Assembly: GCA_024103355.1 (NCBI GenBank) | Contig: JAGFIU010000024.1 | Span: 62,001-126,000 of the forward strand | From: Bacteroidota bacterium | GTDB taxonomy: Bacteria; Bacteroidota; Bacteroidia; NS11-12g; UBA955 | Length of the DNA stretch: 64,000 bases | Direction of reading: 5' to 3' | Shown here: one piece after another, positions 15,669 through 24,462 of the stretch | Position numbering within the stretch: the first letter of the stretch is position 1 | Layout of the letters: every line of letters begins with the position of its first letter | The notes under the pieces: model-generated | Database searches by the model: none | What the model saw: the letters and a program-made list of their open reading frames with translations, nothing else | Told to the model about the DNA's origin: nothing | Program-made: the position numbers and the translations under genes

Positions 15669-18590
15669 TTAATATATAAAAGCATTATAAATAAGGTCTT
15701 GTATCCTTGTTCTATAGTTGCCTTTTATGAGTTCTTTATTTTCTTCATCAGGGAAAATTCTATTAGAAAGGAAAACATAAACCAAGTCATATTCCGGGTC
15801 AACCCAAATGCAAGTACCTGTAAAACCTGTATGTCCAAAAGTTTTATCGGATGCTAATTTAGAAGAAGGTGAAGCTCCATTGCCAAACTCGGGTCTATCC
15901 CATCCCAAACCCCTTCTGGAATGAGAATTTTGTTTTGATGTAAATAACTCAATAGTCTCAGACTTCAATATCCTCTTACCATTATATACTCCCCCGTTAA
16001 GTAACATTTGTCCAATAGCTGCCAAGTCATAGGCAGTAGAAAACAAACCTGCATTTCCTGAAACACCTCCCAACATAGCCGCACAAGGGTCATGCACATA
16101 GCCCTGAACAAGTTGTTTTCTATAAACCTGATCATATTGGGTTGGCACTAAACGATTTTTATTATAGCAACAAAGAGGATTAAAGGTTATGTTATCCAAG
16201 TACATCGGAATATAAAAATTCTGATTAATGTACCATTCATAAGGCTCTCCGGATGCTTGTTCTATAATCTCTTTAAGTAAAACCATTCCCAAATCACTAT
16301 ACAAATATTTTTTAGGTCCGAGAGGTGCTTCAATAATTTGAGAATAAATGCTATAGCGATAATCGTTTTTCATAAACATTCGATCAGCTATCTGAACGCA
16401 ATACAGTGAATCTTCTCTTTTCTTATACAAACTGTCATACATCACACCCAAAGTACTTTTATAAAAAGGTATCCATGCAGGCAAACCTGATTCGTGAAGC
16501 AATAATTGGCGGATGGTAATATGTTCCTTATTACTATTGCGTGCCCAAACTAAAAATTTCCCAATTGGGTCATTCAATTTAATTTTACCGTCTTCATACA
16601 ATTTCATCACTGCTAATGTGGTTGCCGCAACTTTGGTTACTGATGCTAAATCATATAAATCATAAGGGTTTACTGGTTCTTTGTCATCATAAGTATGAAA
16701 TCCGTAACTCAAATCATAAACAGGTTCTCCTTGATATAGTACCAAAATTCTGCATCCCGGTGCTGCATGATTTGCAACAATTTGTTGTGCAATGGTATCA
16801 ATGCTCTTGAGCTTGTTCACATCCAATTTATGCTTTGAATTTCCGGTTTTAACAGGAGCTTGCGGTTTTGCAGGTTCAATGGTTTTGATTGCCATACTTG
16901 TTCCTGCTTTGTAATCCCCAATACTTACCGACATGATTCCTTCAAATGGAATTTTTCCTTTGATTAATTCTATCGCAGAAACCTGAAACCAATAATCATC
17001 CTCATGCGCCATTACCACTGTTTTAAGGTTTTTGAAATTACCAAGAATGTATGGATTCGCAAAAAACACATTGCAACTTTGGGTCAATACATTCATATTC
17101 TGAATAAACTTGATTTCGTTATCGGAAAAACCATAGGTTTTTGTAGTCCAAATTTTGGGTTGATGAATTGATATAACATAATGGGTATTAGCAGCACGTT
17201 TATTTATTTGCGACTGATAGCTATCCCAAGTACTGCCTCGTTTAATAAAGATAATATCCGCGTTTTTAAACTCTGATTTTATATTATTGATATAATCTTC
17301 CGGCCTCTCATTTCCCAAAACAATAAAGGTTATATTGGCTTGGGGATTAGCACCCAACGGCAACATCCCGTTCCGGTCTCCAAGCAATGTGATACTCTGT
17401 TCTGCAATATTCTTTATGAGTGGCTCTGCATCATCCGGGAATAAGTTTTTTTGCAGCGCATCAATATCAATGGGTCTGTAATTACTCAAACCTGCCCATT
17501 CTTTCCATTTTAAAATTTCTAATACCCTCCGGTTCAATTCTTCTGTTGTCACTCTCCCATCTTCAATTGCCTTTTTGATTTGAATAATTGCAGACGGAAT
17601 ATTATCAGGGAACAACAAAATATGATTTCCTGCAAGAAAAGCTTCCAATTCTCCCAAGCCTGCCGGGAAAGTATTGCGGACACCTTTCATATTCATTGCA
17701 TCTGTGATTGCAAGTCCTCTGAATCCCAATTCATTTTTTAGCAAATCGGTAACTACTGATTTTGAAAGTGACACAGGTCTTCCTTGCCTGTTATCCAATG
17801 CGGGTACATACAAGTGTCCCAGCATGATGCTTGCAATATTGCGGTTAATCAAATAGCGAAAAGGATATAATTCCAGAGAATCCAAACGCTGTCTGCTGTA
17901 TGGAATTAACGGAAGTTCTTTGTGGCTGTCTGCATCGGTGTCGCCATGTCCGGGGAAATGTTTTGCGCAAGCCAACACCCCTACATCCTGCATTCCTTCG
18001 GCATACGCCCATGCTTTTTCGGCAACCTTTTGCCTATTTTCACCAAATGACCTGAAATTAATAATAGGATTTGAGGGATTATTATTGATATCAGCAACCG
18101 GAGCAAAATTGATATGAATCCCTAATGCTTTTAACTGCAAACCAATTTGTTTTCCCATTTCATAAATCAAAGTATCATTATTCAGACTCCCCAAAGTGAG
18201 TTGGTAGGGATATTTAACAGATGGTTTAATTCTCATACTCAAACCCCATTCAGCATCAATCCCTATGAACAAAGGATATTTTGATATTCCCTGATAATAG
18301 TTTGTCAAATATGCTTGCTTGAGAGGATCCCCCTGAAAAAAAATCAATCCACCAATATGATAGTTTTCAATCAAATCCTCTATTTGCTTGGTGTGAGCAG
18401 CATCTTTATTAGAATAGGCTGCCACCATAAACAATTGACCAATCTTTTCGTCCAAAGTCATTCCCTTGATTACCTGTTCATACCATCTAACATCAATGGT
18501 AGAGCTAATTACAGGAGGAGGCTCTACACGTTTAGCACCTAATCCTGCGAAAGCAATAAACACAAAAAGAAAGAAATACCTGATTTTCAT
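15669..18590 (-). CDS. GH3 beta-N-acetylglucosaminidase (NagZ-like) fused to a beta-lactamase-family domain
   Basis: A 973-residue exported protein; the start at 18590 gives a clear signal peptide (residues 1-19, ending FAGLGA), whereas the longer reading frame does not. Residues 35-375 are a GH3 domain with the NagZ signature KHFPGHGDTDADSH near residue 210 and the nucleophile Asp in AITDAMNMKG. A GH3 C-terminal region follows. Residues about 590-960 are a serine hydrolase of the class C beta-lactamase fold, with SVTK (Ser near 648), YSD in place of YxN, and HTG near the end. It probably acts on peptidoglycan fragments: the first domain cuts GlcNAc links, and the second could be an esterase or peptidase. 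This fusion occurs widely in Bacteroidota. Confidence 0.88.
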   Translation of the reverse strand: MKIRYFFLFVFIAFAGLGAKRVEPPPVISSTIDVRWYEQVIKGMTLDEKIGQLFMVAAYSNKDAAHTKQIEDLIENYHIGGLIFFQGDPLKQAYLTNYYQGISKYPLFIGIDAEWGLSMRIKPSVKYPYQLTLGSLNNDTLIYEMGKQIGLQLKALGIHINFAPVADINNNPSNPIINFRSFGENRQKVAEKAWAYAEGMQDVGVLACAKHFPGHGDTDADSHKELPLIPYSRQRLDSLELYPFRYLINRNIASIMLGHLYVPALDNRQGRPVSLSKSVVTDLLKNELGFRGLAITDAMNMKGVRNTFPAGLGELEAFLAGNHILLFPDNIPSAIIQIKKAIEDGRVTTEELNRRVLEILKWKEWAGLSNYRPIDIDALQKNLFPDDAEPLIKNIAEQSITLLGDRNGMLPLGANPQANITFIVLGNERPEDYINNIKSEFKNADIIFIKRGSTWDSYQSQINKRAANTHYVISIHQPKIWTTKTYGFSDNEIKFIQNMNVLTQSCNVFFANPYILGNFKNLKTVVMAHEDDYWFQVSAIELIKGKIPFEGIMSVSIGDYKAGTSMAIKTIEPAKPQAPVKTGNSKHKLDVNKLKSIDTIAQQIVANHAAPGCRILVLYQGEPVYDLSYGFHTYDDKEPVNPYDLYDLASVTKVAATTLAVMKLYEDGKIKLNDPIGKFLVWARNSNKEHITIRQLLLHESGLPAWIPFYKSTLGVMYDSLYKKREDSLYCVQIADRMFMKNDYRYSIYSQIIEAPLGPKKYLYSDLGMVLLKEIIEQASGEPYEWYINQNFYIPMYLDNITFNPLCCYNKNRLVPTQYDQVYRKQLVQGYVHDPCAAMLGGVSGNAGLFSTAYDLAAIGQMLLNGGVYNGKRILKSETIELFTSKQNSHSRRGLGWDRPEFGNGASPSSKLASDKTFGHTGFTGTCIWVDPEYDLVYVFLSNRIFPDEENKELIKGNYRTRIQDLIYNAFIY

Positions 18591-18774
18591 GGGAACTCTA
18601 ATAATAACGAATAATAATTGGGCAAATTTCATTCCACCTGCCCAAACAATATCAAATACTTTCAAACAGCTGTGGACGAAAAAAATATTGTACAAATTGA
18701 AATTCTAACATAGAGATTAGCAATACATTTATCCTAAAATTAATGAGTAGAATAAAATAACTCTGTCTTCACTT

Positions 18775-18782
18775 TACCTTTG
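18775..18782 (+). promoter_or_regulatory. -7 promoter element of the CDF transporter
   Basis: TACCTTTG matches TAnnTTTG, 20 bases before the ATG at 18803. Confidence 0.5.
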
Positions 18783-18802
18783 TACTCTCATTAGAGCATC
18801 TA

Positions 18803-19684
18803 ATGCATAAACAAGAATACAAAATCAAGGCTATTCACACTGCCACTTTCAGCATACTTTCAAATGCGGCATTGGCAGTTATAAAATGGATTGCCGGCAT
18901 TTTCGGTAACTCCTATGCTTTGATAGCTGATGCTATTGAATCCACCACTGATGTTTGTGCGTCATTGCTTATATTATTTGGAATTAAATATACTCAAAAA
19001 CCTGCCGATGAAAACCACCCTTACGGACATGGGCGACTTGAACCTCTCATTACTTTTATGGTGGTTGCATTCCTTGTTATTTCAGCCGTTGTTATTGCCT
19101 TTCAGGCCATTCAAAATATCAATACACCTCATCCATCGCCAAAACTATTTACTCTTTTTGTTTTGGCACCTATTATTCTTTGGAAAGAAATCTCCTACCA
19201 TATAGTGATACGCAAATCGAAACAATTGGGCAGTTTGTCATTAAAGGCTGATGCTTGGCATCACCGAAGCGATGCCATTACATCTGTAGCAGCATTTATA
19301 GGAATTAGTATTGCCCTGATAATGGGCAAAGGCTATGAAACAGCAGATGACTGGGCAGCCTTATTTGCATCAGCTTTTATTCTTTTTAATGCTTATCGTA
19401 TTTTCAGACCTGCCTTGGGAGAGATTATGGATGAACACTTATATGATGATATTGTTGCGGAAATCAGAGAAACAGCTAGCACTGTATCAGGAGTTATCAA
19501 TACAGAAAAGTGCCATATTCGTAAAACAGGAATGACCTATTTCGCTGATTTGCACATTACTGTTGATGCTCATATAACCGTTAAAGAAGGTCATGATATC
19601 GCTCATATTCTTAAAGAAAAACTTAAATCTAAATTGCCTCAATTGGAGGATGTCCTTATCCATGTCGAACCGGACGAATTTTAA
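18803..19684 (+). CDS. Cation diffusion facilitator (CDF) metal transporter
   Basis: A 293-residue inner-membrane exporter of divalent metal ions driven by proton exchange. Six transmembrane helices are visible to about residue 205, followed by a cytoplasmic ferredoxin-like domain (residues 210-290, with CHIRKTGMTYFADLHITVD). The metal-site helices carry Asp43 and Glu46-xxx-Asp50 in TM2 and HHRSD (His-xxx-Asp) in TM5. The TM2 position is ExxxD instead of HxxxD or DxxxD, so the metal preference (Zn, Fe, Mn, Co) cannot be called. It is a single gene with its own promoter. Confidence 0.9.
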   Translation: MHKQEYKIKAIHTATFSILSNAALAVIKWIAGIFGNSYALIADAIESTTDVCASLLILFGIKYTQKPADENHPYGHGRLEPLITFMVVAFLVISAVVIAFQAIQNINTPHPSPKLFTLFVLAPIILWKEISYHIVIRKSKQLGSLSLKADAWHHRSDAITSVAAFIGISIALIMGKGYETADDWAALFASAFILFNAYRIFRPALGEIMDEHLYDDIVAEIRETASTVSGVINTEKCHIRKTGMTYFADLHITVDAHITVKEGHDIAHILKEKLKSKLPQLEDVLIHVEPDEF

Positions 19685-19706
19685 TATAACACAATTTAGT
19701 CCATAG

Positions 19707-19744
19707 ATAAAAAAAACCGCCCTACAATGAATATGTAAAGCGGT
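19707..19744 (-). terminator. Rho-independent terminator of the esterase gene
   Basis: On the minus strand an ACCGC...GCGGT stem, with an inner TACA/TGTA pairing, is followed by a run of eight T. It lies 28 bases after the stop of the esterase gene. Confidence 0.65.
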
Positions 19745-19771
19745 CTGTGAAGATTGGTTGTTTACTCTGAA

Positions 19772-21226
19772 TTATCGCTGAATGATTAGTTTTGTGTAAT
19801 TAATCACACCATTATTATCTTTTACCCTCAGTATATATGCTCCTACTTCAATATTAGAAACATCAAGTACTATTGTTCTTCCGTTTTGATTATCCGTACT
19901 TAGTACCGAACGTCCGCATAAATCTATTATGCTGATGTTGGAAACCGACTTTTTCTTTGACTCTATGGTAATTTTGCTTTGAGCAGGATTGGGGTACATT
20001 TTATAATTGTTTTCAAACTCAATAGATGCTACTGACTCATTATTGTCATCCTCTAAATAGGGAAGCATAAAGAGCCATGCTGCGGGGTAAGCGCTGAAGG
20101 AACATCCGTGATGATCCAAGATATCGTCCGGAGTATCCATAGTATCGCCTCTAACTATATTAGGGTCTGCTCCCAAAGCGTACATAGAATCCAAACACAT
20201 AACGCTGTTTTCATATAGTACATTACTATCTCCGAAGCAATAATACAGTCTCGTTGGTGATTCAGGAATCCAATTACAAACATTATTCTCTCTTATATTT
20301 TTATTTACGATGTAATCAGGGTTATTCTGAATAGAGTCATAAATATTATCTAACAAGATATTGCGAAGAAGACTAGAACCAAATTCCGCAACCATTTTAT
20401 TATGAAGAGAGTCGTCAACAGTTATCCAATCAGCATCATCGTCATAATATAATTTGATTATATCAGCATAATCAGGTTTAAAAAACTCAGAAAGAGTATC
20501 AAAATAATGATACTGCTCATTAAATCCAATTATCACGGTTATATAAGTAACAAAATCATAAGGTAATGGATTATTATTCAATATTCCTTCTCTTATAAAG
20601 GAAGAAAGGTTATAAATTCCTGCAATATGTGCAGCCGCAGTAACGAAAGAAGCTCCATATTTCTCTTGCATTAGCTTCTGAGTAGCCATTGAGCCATATC
20701 CTCCTTGAGAAAAGCCAAAAAGGAATAATTTACTACTGTTGGAATAGTTTTTGGCTTTAACAGCTTTTAACATATCATCTGCAGCACTAAAAAACGTTCC
20801 GGCATGTAAGTACGTTTGAACACCTCTTCCGGTTCCCATTCCGACATAATCCGGTATCATAACTATCATCCCTATACTAGCAGAAATAAACCCATCCAAT
20901 GCCGCATCAAGGTAATCGGGGTTTGTTGGAACACATGTTTTACTATCCGCTGAACCATGAAATGAAATAGCATAAGGGAAATTAATTCCTGTAGTGTCAG
21001 GCTTAATGAGCAATCCCGACAAGGTATCAGGCGCTCCTTTTGCATCCACGGAAGTGTAAGTAACTATGTAAACATTTGCATCATAGTTCAAATAAGGAAG
21101 TGGCGCAGTTGCAAACTAATCATCCTTAGTAATCGTAGTAACATAATTTTCGCTTACTATCTGTTGAGAGAATAGCGAGGGGCTGAACATAAATGATAAC
21201 AGCCCGATGAGTAATAATTTTTTCAT
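19772..21226 (-). pseudogene. T9SS-exported alpha/beta-hydrolase (secretory lipase-like), interrupted by one in-frame TAG
   Basis: Read from the ATG at 21226 this is a complete secreted protein: signal peptide MKKLLLIGLLSFMFSPSLFS, then QQIVSENYVTTITKDD, then TAG at 21116-21118, and the same frame continues as FATAPLPYLNYDANVYIV to the end. The body has a hydrolase fold with HGS (oxyanion region), PDYVGMG and the nucleophile motif GFSQGG. A Por_Secre_tail T9SS sorting domain closes it (MYPNPAQSKITIES to the final LIIQR). Without readthrough only a short peptide is made from the ATG, and an internal start would lack the signal needed for export. A promoter and terminator are intact, which suggests a recent nonsense mutation or a base-call error. 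Confidence 0.85.
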
Positions 21227-21248
21227 TTTTTATTGTTTAAATTTTCGG

Positions 21249-21256
21249 CAAATGTA
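21249..21256 (-). promoter_or_regulatory. -7 promoter element of the esterase gene
   Basis: On the minus strand this reads TACATTTG, a full match to TAnnTTTG, 22 bases before the ATG at 21226. Confidence 0.55.
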
Positions 21257-21271
21257 TTTTTTAATTCCAAT

Positions 21272-21289
21272 AACTAACATTTGTTAGTT
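21272..21289. promoter_or_regulatory. 18-bp perfect palindrome at the -33 region (possible operator)
   Basis: AACTAACA and TGTTAGTT are perfect inverted repeats separated by TT. The site lies 15 bases upstream of the esterase -7 element, where the -33 contact would be. Confidence 0.5.
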
Positions 21290-21532
21290 CTTGTATTTCG
21301 GCATTTAGTCCATACTTTATGAAGTTTTATCGATTTATACGCAAAGGCACTATAAAAAGCAAACCTGATTTCTTAAAATTAATTAGCTGAATATAAATTA
21401 CTTACATCTATAAAAGAAAAGATATTATATAATCAAATGTGGAAAGAAATAAAGAAATCAGAAAACAAAAAGAATCAGAGAATAAATATTACCGAAACAA
21501 CAGAAAGAATAAAGAAATGAAATAGATTAAAA

Positions 21533-22147
21533 TCAAGCGACCTTAATAAATTTCACATTCAGCATAAAAAAGTCTTTTGCTGTGAGTTCAAATTGACTTT
21601 GCATAGCATAGGGTACTGCCATAATCAAAGACCCTTTTTCAGTGTATGTTTTTTCCTCAATTCTTGCTTGGGTTAATCGTGCTAACTGCCATACATGCGG
21701 CTCATCTTCATAACCAAACTCAACTTTAAAATAGGACTCTATGGACTTCTCTTCAATTTGACATCCTTGAAGTGCCAACCTTGCAGATTCTCCGTAGGCC
21801 TCTATCAAACCGGGTACTCCCAGTAGTTTTCCGCCAAAATAACGAACCACAATTACCAAAGTATTGGTCAAGTCAAAAGATAAAATTTGTCGTAAAATAG
21901 GTCGTCCTGCTGTATTTGCAGGCTCCCCGTCATCATTAAAACGTTGATTACTTTTATCAATATTTAAAACATAAGAATAACACCAATGAGTTGCATCGGG
22001 ATATTGTTGTTTGATATTTTCCAAATGTTGCTTAACCTGCTCTTCATTTGAAACAGGAAATAAGAAACCATAAAACTTACTTCCCCTAATGTTAAAACGT
22101 GACTCGGAAGCATTAACAGGAATTTTATAGCTTGTTTCAAAAAGCAT
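21533..22147 (-). CDS. YigZ/IMPACT-family protein
   Basis: A 204-residue protein of the YigZ (UPF0029/IMPACT) family. The signature region HWCYSYVLN...RFNDDGEPANTAGRPIL near residues 50-90 and VIVVRYFGGKLLGVPGLIEAYG near 105-125 are characteristic, followed by a small C-terminal ferredoxin-like domain. Its function is not established; eukaryotic IMPACT proteins act in translational control. The chosen ATG at 22147 overlaps the end of ribD by about 10 bases, so it is the last gene of the pyrE-ribD-yigZ operon. Confidence 0.9.
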   Translation of the reverse strand: MLFETSYKIPVNASESRFNIRGSKFYGFLFPVSNEEQVKQHLENIKQQYPDATHWCYSYVLNIDKSNQRFNDDGEPANTAGRPILRQILSFDLTNTLVIVVRYFGGKLLGVPGLIEAYGESARLALQGCQIEEKSIESYFKVEFGYEDEPHVWQLARLTQARIEEKTYTEKGSLIMAVPYAMQSQFELTAKDFFMLNVKFIKVA

Positions 22148-23180
22148 TTTTATACAAAACAATCAAATTGTCATCTTTCAAATCTTGTTCAATATATTCT
22201 TGTTGAGGCATTTCAGGTGCTTTGACACCATTCTTAAACAATTTATATTTAGATTTAAAAACCCTTATCTCATTCCAAAAGCCGGCATTGATAAAACTCT
22301 CCAAAACTTTCTTTCCTCCCTCAACAACCAACGAACTCAATTGCTCTTGCATAACAAACTCCAGAACCGCTTCTATATTATGGGGGTCAAAAGAAACCAA
22401 CTCTGCATTGTGAATCTGTTGAACCCCGTGAGACATACCGATCAGATAGGTCGGTTCATTCACTTTAAAAAAAGGAAGTTGTAAATATGCAACATCAGCA
22501 TTTCCCAACACAACTCGCACCGGATTATTTCCGCTCCACAATCTATTGGTTAGCAATGGAGAATCATGCAACAAAGTATTTTTACCAATCAAAAATGCTG
22601 ACTCTTCACTGCGCCAACGATGTAATAGCAATTGCGCCAAAGAACCGCTAATCTGCTTTTGACCCGGCTCATTTCCTGCTATAAAACCATCTGCCGTCTC
22701 AGCCCATTTGAGAATAACATAAGGTTTATGCTTCTCTTGATTCCACAAGAATCTACGATTAACAAATGCTGCCTCTTCTTTCAAAAACCCTACTCTCACA
22801 TTCACACCTGCATTTTTGAGTTTTTCAACTCCCTTTCCGGCAACTTTCTCAAAAGGATCAAGATGGGCTATCACTACATTGGGTATGTTTTTTTCTAAAA
22901 TTAAATCAGTGCATGGCGGTGTTTTTCCATAGTGACAGCACGGTTCAAGTGTTACATAAAGGGTAGATTTATCTAAAAACTGTTTATCATTTTCTGATAC
23001 ACTCCTAATAGCTTCTACCTCCGCATGTGCAGCCCCGTATCCTGTATGATATCCCTCGCCAATGACTCTGTCATTATATGCAATTACACACCCAACCAAA
23101 GGATTTGTGTGTGTTTGTCCCAAGCCTTTCTCAGAAAGCCGGATAGCACGTTGCATATAATGAGAATCAATAGAAGACAA
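22137..23180 (-). CDS. ribD: Bifunctional riboflavin deaminase/reductase RibD
   Basis: A 347-residue enzyme that deaminates the pyrimidine intermediate of riboflavin synthesis and then reduces its ribosyl group with NADPH. The N-terminal deaminase has the zinc site HAEVEAIR and PCCHYGKTPPC. The C-terminal reductase (from about residue 150) begins YVILKWAETADGFIAG and ends with VVEGGKKVLESF. The start is probably the TTG at 23180: it places six residues ahead of the HYMQRAI helix, as in other RibD proteins, whereas the first ATG at 23156 would cut into that helix. It begins 9 bases after the pyrE stop. Confidence 0.93.
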   Translation of the reverse strand: MSSIDSHYMQRAIRLSEKGLGQTHTNPLVGCVIAYNDRVIGEGYHTGYGAAHAEVEAIRSVSENDKQFLDKSTLYVTLEPCCHYGKTPPCTDLILEKNIPNVVIAHLDPFEKVAGKGVEKLKNAGVNVRVGFLKEEAAFVNRRFLWNQEKHKPYVILKWAETADGFIAGNEPGQKQISGSLAQLLLHRWRSEESAFLIGKNTLLHDSPLLTNRLWSGNNPVRVVLGNADVAYLQLPFFKVNEPTYLIGMSHGVQQIHNAELVSFDPHNIEAVLEFVMQEQLSSLVVEGGKKVLESFINAGFWNEIRVFKSKYKLFKNGVKAPEMPQQEYIEQDLKDDNLIVLYKNAF

Positions 23181-23189
23181 GGTATCAAA

Positions 23190-23837
23190 TTATTTATGTG
23201 CAGCAGCCCATGCCACAGGATCTGCACTCCATGATTCTAAAGCATCTTTATTTTGTGAAGTCACATAGCCGGACTTTACTGCTTCCTCTAACAGTACTGA
23301 ATAATTACTTAAATAGATATAAGGGCAATCCGCTTGTTTAAATCGTTCCAATGCCTCCGGGAAACCATAGGTAAAGATAGAAACCAAACCAAGTGCGACA
23401 CCTCCGCTATTTCTCAGATTATCCAATGCTGCCAAGCTGCTTTTGCCTGTCGAAACCAAATCCTCTACCAAAACAGTTTTTGACCCCTCTTTCAAAAAAC
23501 CTTCTACAGAGTTTTTCATCCCGTGTTTTTTAGGTTCCGGACGAATATATACATAAGGAATTCCCATTTCTTGTGCAACAAGTGCTCCTTGTGCAATACC
23601 GGCAGTTGCGATACCTGCAATACATTCTACATCACTAAAATATTCTTTGATAATTTTCACAAACATATCCCGAATGTATGTGCGAACTTCAGGATAAGAG
23701 AGTGTTACCCTATTATCGCAATAAATAGGAGAAATCAAGCCCGAAGTCCAGGTAAAAGGGTTTTGGGGATTAAGTTTTACTGCTTTTACATCGAGCAGGT
23801 AATTTGCTACTTTTGCGGATATTTCTTTGTCAATCAT
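23190..23837 (-). CDS. pyrE: Orotate phosphoribosyltransferase
   Basis: A 215-residue enzyme that joins orotate to PRPP in pyrimidine synthesis. The PRPP-binding motif VLVEDLVSTGKSS lies near residue 120, and the N-terminal part carries FTWTSGLISPIYCDNR, which binds orotate and phosphate. The ATG at 23837 is chosen because the TTG two codons upstream is unsupported. This ATG overlaps, in the shared tetranucleotide CATG, the ATG of the divergent Nudix gene. ribD follows directly on the same strand. Confidence 0.94.
   Translation of the reverse strand: MIDKEISAKVANYLLDVKAVKLNPQNPFTWTSGLISPIYCDNRVTLSYPEVRTYIRDMFVKIIKEYFSDVECIAGIATAGIAQGALVAQEMGIPYVYIRPEPKKHGMKNSVEGFLKEGSKTVLVEDLVSTGKSSLAALDNLRNSGGVALGLVSIFTYGFPEALERFKQADCPYIYLSNYSVLLEEAVKSGYVTSQNKDALESWSADPVAWAAAHK
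23808..23815 (+). promoter_or_regulatory. -7 promoter element of the Nudix gene (inside pyrE)
   Basis: TACTTTTG matches TAnnTTTG, 20 bases before the ATG at 23836, and lies inside the coding sequence of pyrE. Confidence 0.5.
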
Positions 23838-24462
23838 GAGCAAACAAAATTATACTATTTTCACAAACCAAAATTCCATTTCCTTAGTTTCTGTTGCTCA
23901 AAAATTCAATCCTGAAATTTCACTTTCTTTTCTTAAAAAATATGCAAAACAATGTCTCAATAAAGACGAGAATATTGTTGAGCATTTTGTTGTCAAAACC
24001 CATTCTCCTGCTCATCTTATTCGATTACTCAAAAATGAATTTAAGTTTATACAGGCAGCGGGCGGTATAGTTGAAGAAAACGGAAAATTTTTGTATATCA
24101 AACGCTTTGATCATTGGGATTTACCCAAAGGGAAACTCGAAAAAAACGAAAGTGAGAAAGAAGGGGCTTTGAGGGAGGTGAGAGAGGAATGTGGTATCCA
24201 AAATTTAAAAATAATCTCAGAACTCCCAAAGAGTTATCATCTTTATTTATTCAATGGCAAGCCGGCATTAAAAGAAACTTTTTGGTTTTTGATGCGTTCG
24301 ACTGAGAAAATAACAAATCTAAAACCTCAAACTGAAGAAGGTATTACAGAAGTAAGATTTGAAAACCAAAACTTTCTCTTGCAACCCAATACTAAGACTT
24401 ATCCCAGTTTAGTGGATTTGATAAAAAAGACTGAATCTTACCTTACCTCTATTAAAAAGTAA
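23836..24462 (+). CDS. Nudix hydrolase
   Basis: A 208-residue protein. The Nudix box is complete, [20 protein letters not shown] plus CGI, near residues 101-123, with all the Gx5Ex7REUxEExGU positions. About 70 N-terminal residues precede the fold and have no recognised domain. It should hydrolyse a nucleoside diphosphate-linked compound, but the substrate cannot be read from the sequence. Its last 25 bases overlap the 3' end of the convergent tyrS gene. Confidence 0.88.
   Translation: MSKQNYTIFTNQNSISLVSVAQKFNPEISLSFLKKYAKQCLNKDENIVEHFVVKTHSPAHLIRLLKNEFKFIQAAGGIVEENGKFLYIKRFDHWDLPKGKLEKNESEKEGALREVREECGIQNLKIISELPKSYHLYLFNGKPALKETFWFLMRSTEKITNLKPQTEEGITEVRFENQNFLLQPNTKTYPSLVDLIKKTESYLTSIKK
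23845..23852 (-). promoter_or_regulatory. -7 promoter element of pyrE (inside the Nudix gene)
   Basis: On the minus strand this reads TAATTTTG, a full match, 7 bases before the pyrE ATG at 23837. It lies inside the first codons of the Nudix gene. Confidence 0.5.

Larger units (their letters stand above)
21227..21532. other. 306-bp AT-rich intergenic region
   Basis: No gene is visible. At its left end are the promoter and palindrome that serve the esterase gene. The right part (about 21410-21520) is purine-rich on the plus strand, with repeated AAAGAAAT-like words, and shows no coding pattern. Confidence 0.7.

Noticed and set aside
15669-18695. GH3/beta-lactamase chain as a novel fusion or an assembly error joining two genes
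   Set aside because: Both domains are intact and in frame, and the same fusion is common in Bacteroidota.
19772-21226. TAG reassigned as a sense codon in this organism
   Set aside because: gldB (2460-2462), the PhnP-like gene and trmD all end naturally at TAG, so a recoded code is not supported; a nonsense mutation or read error is simpler.
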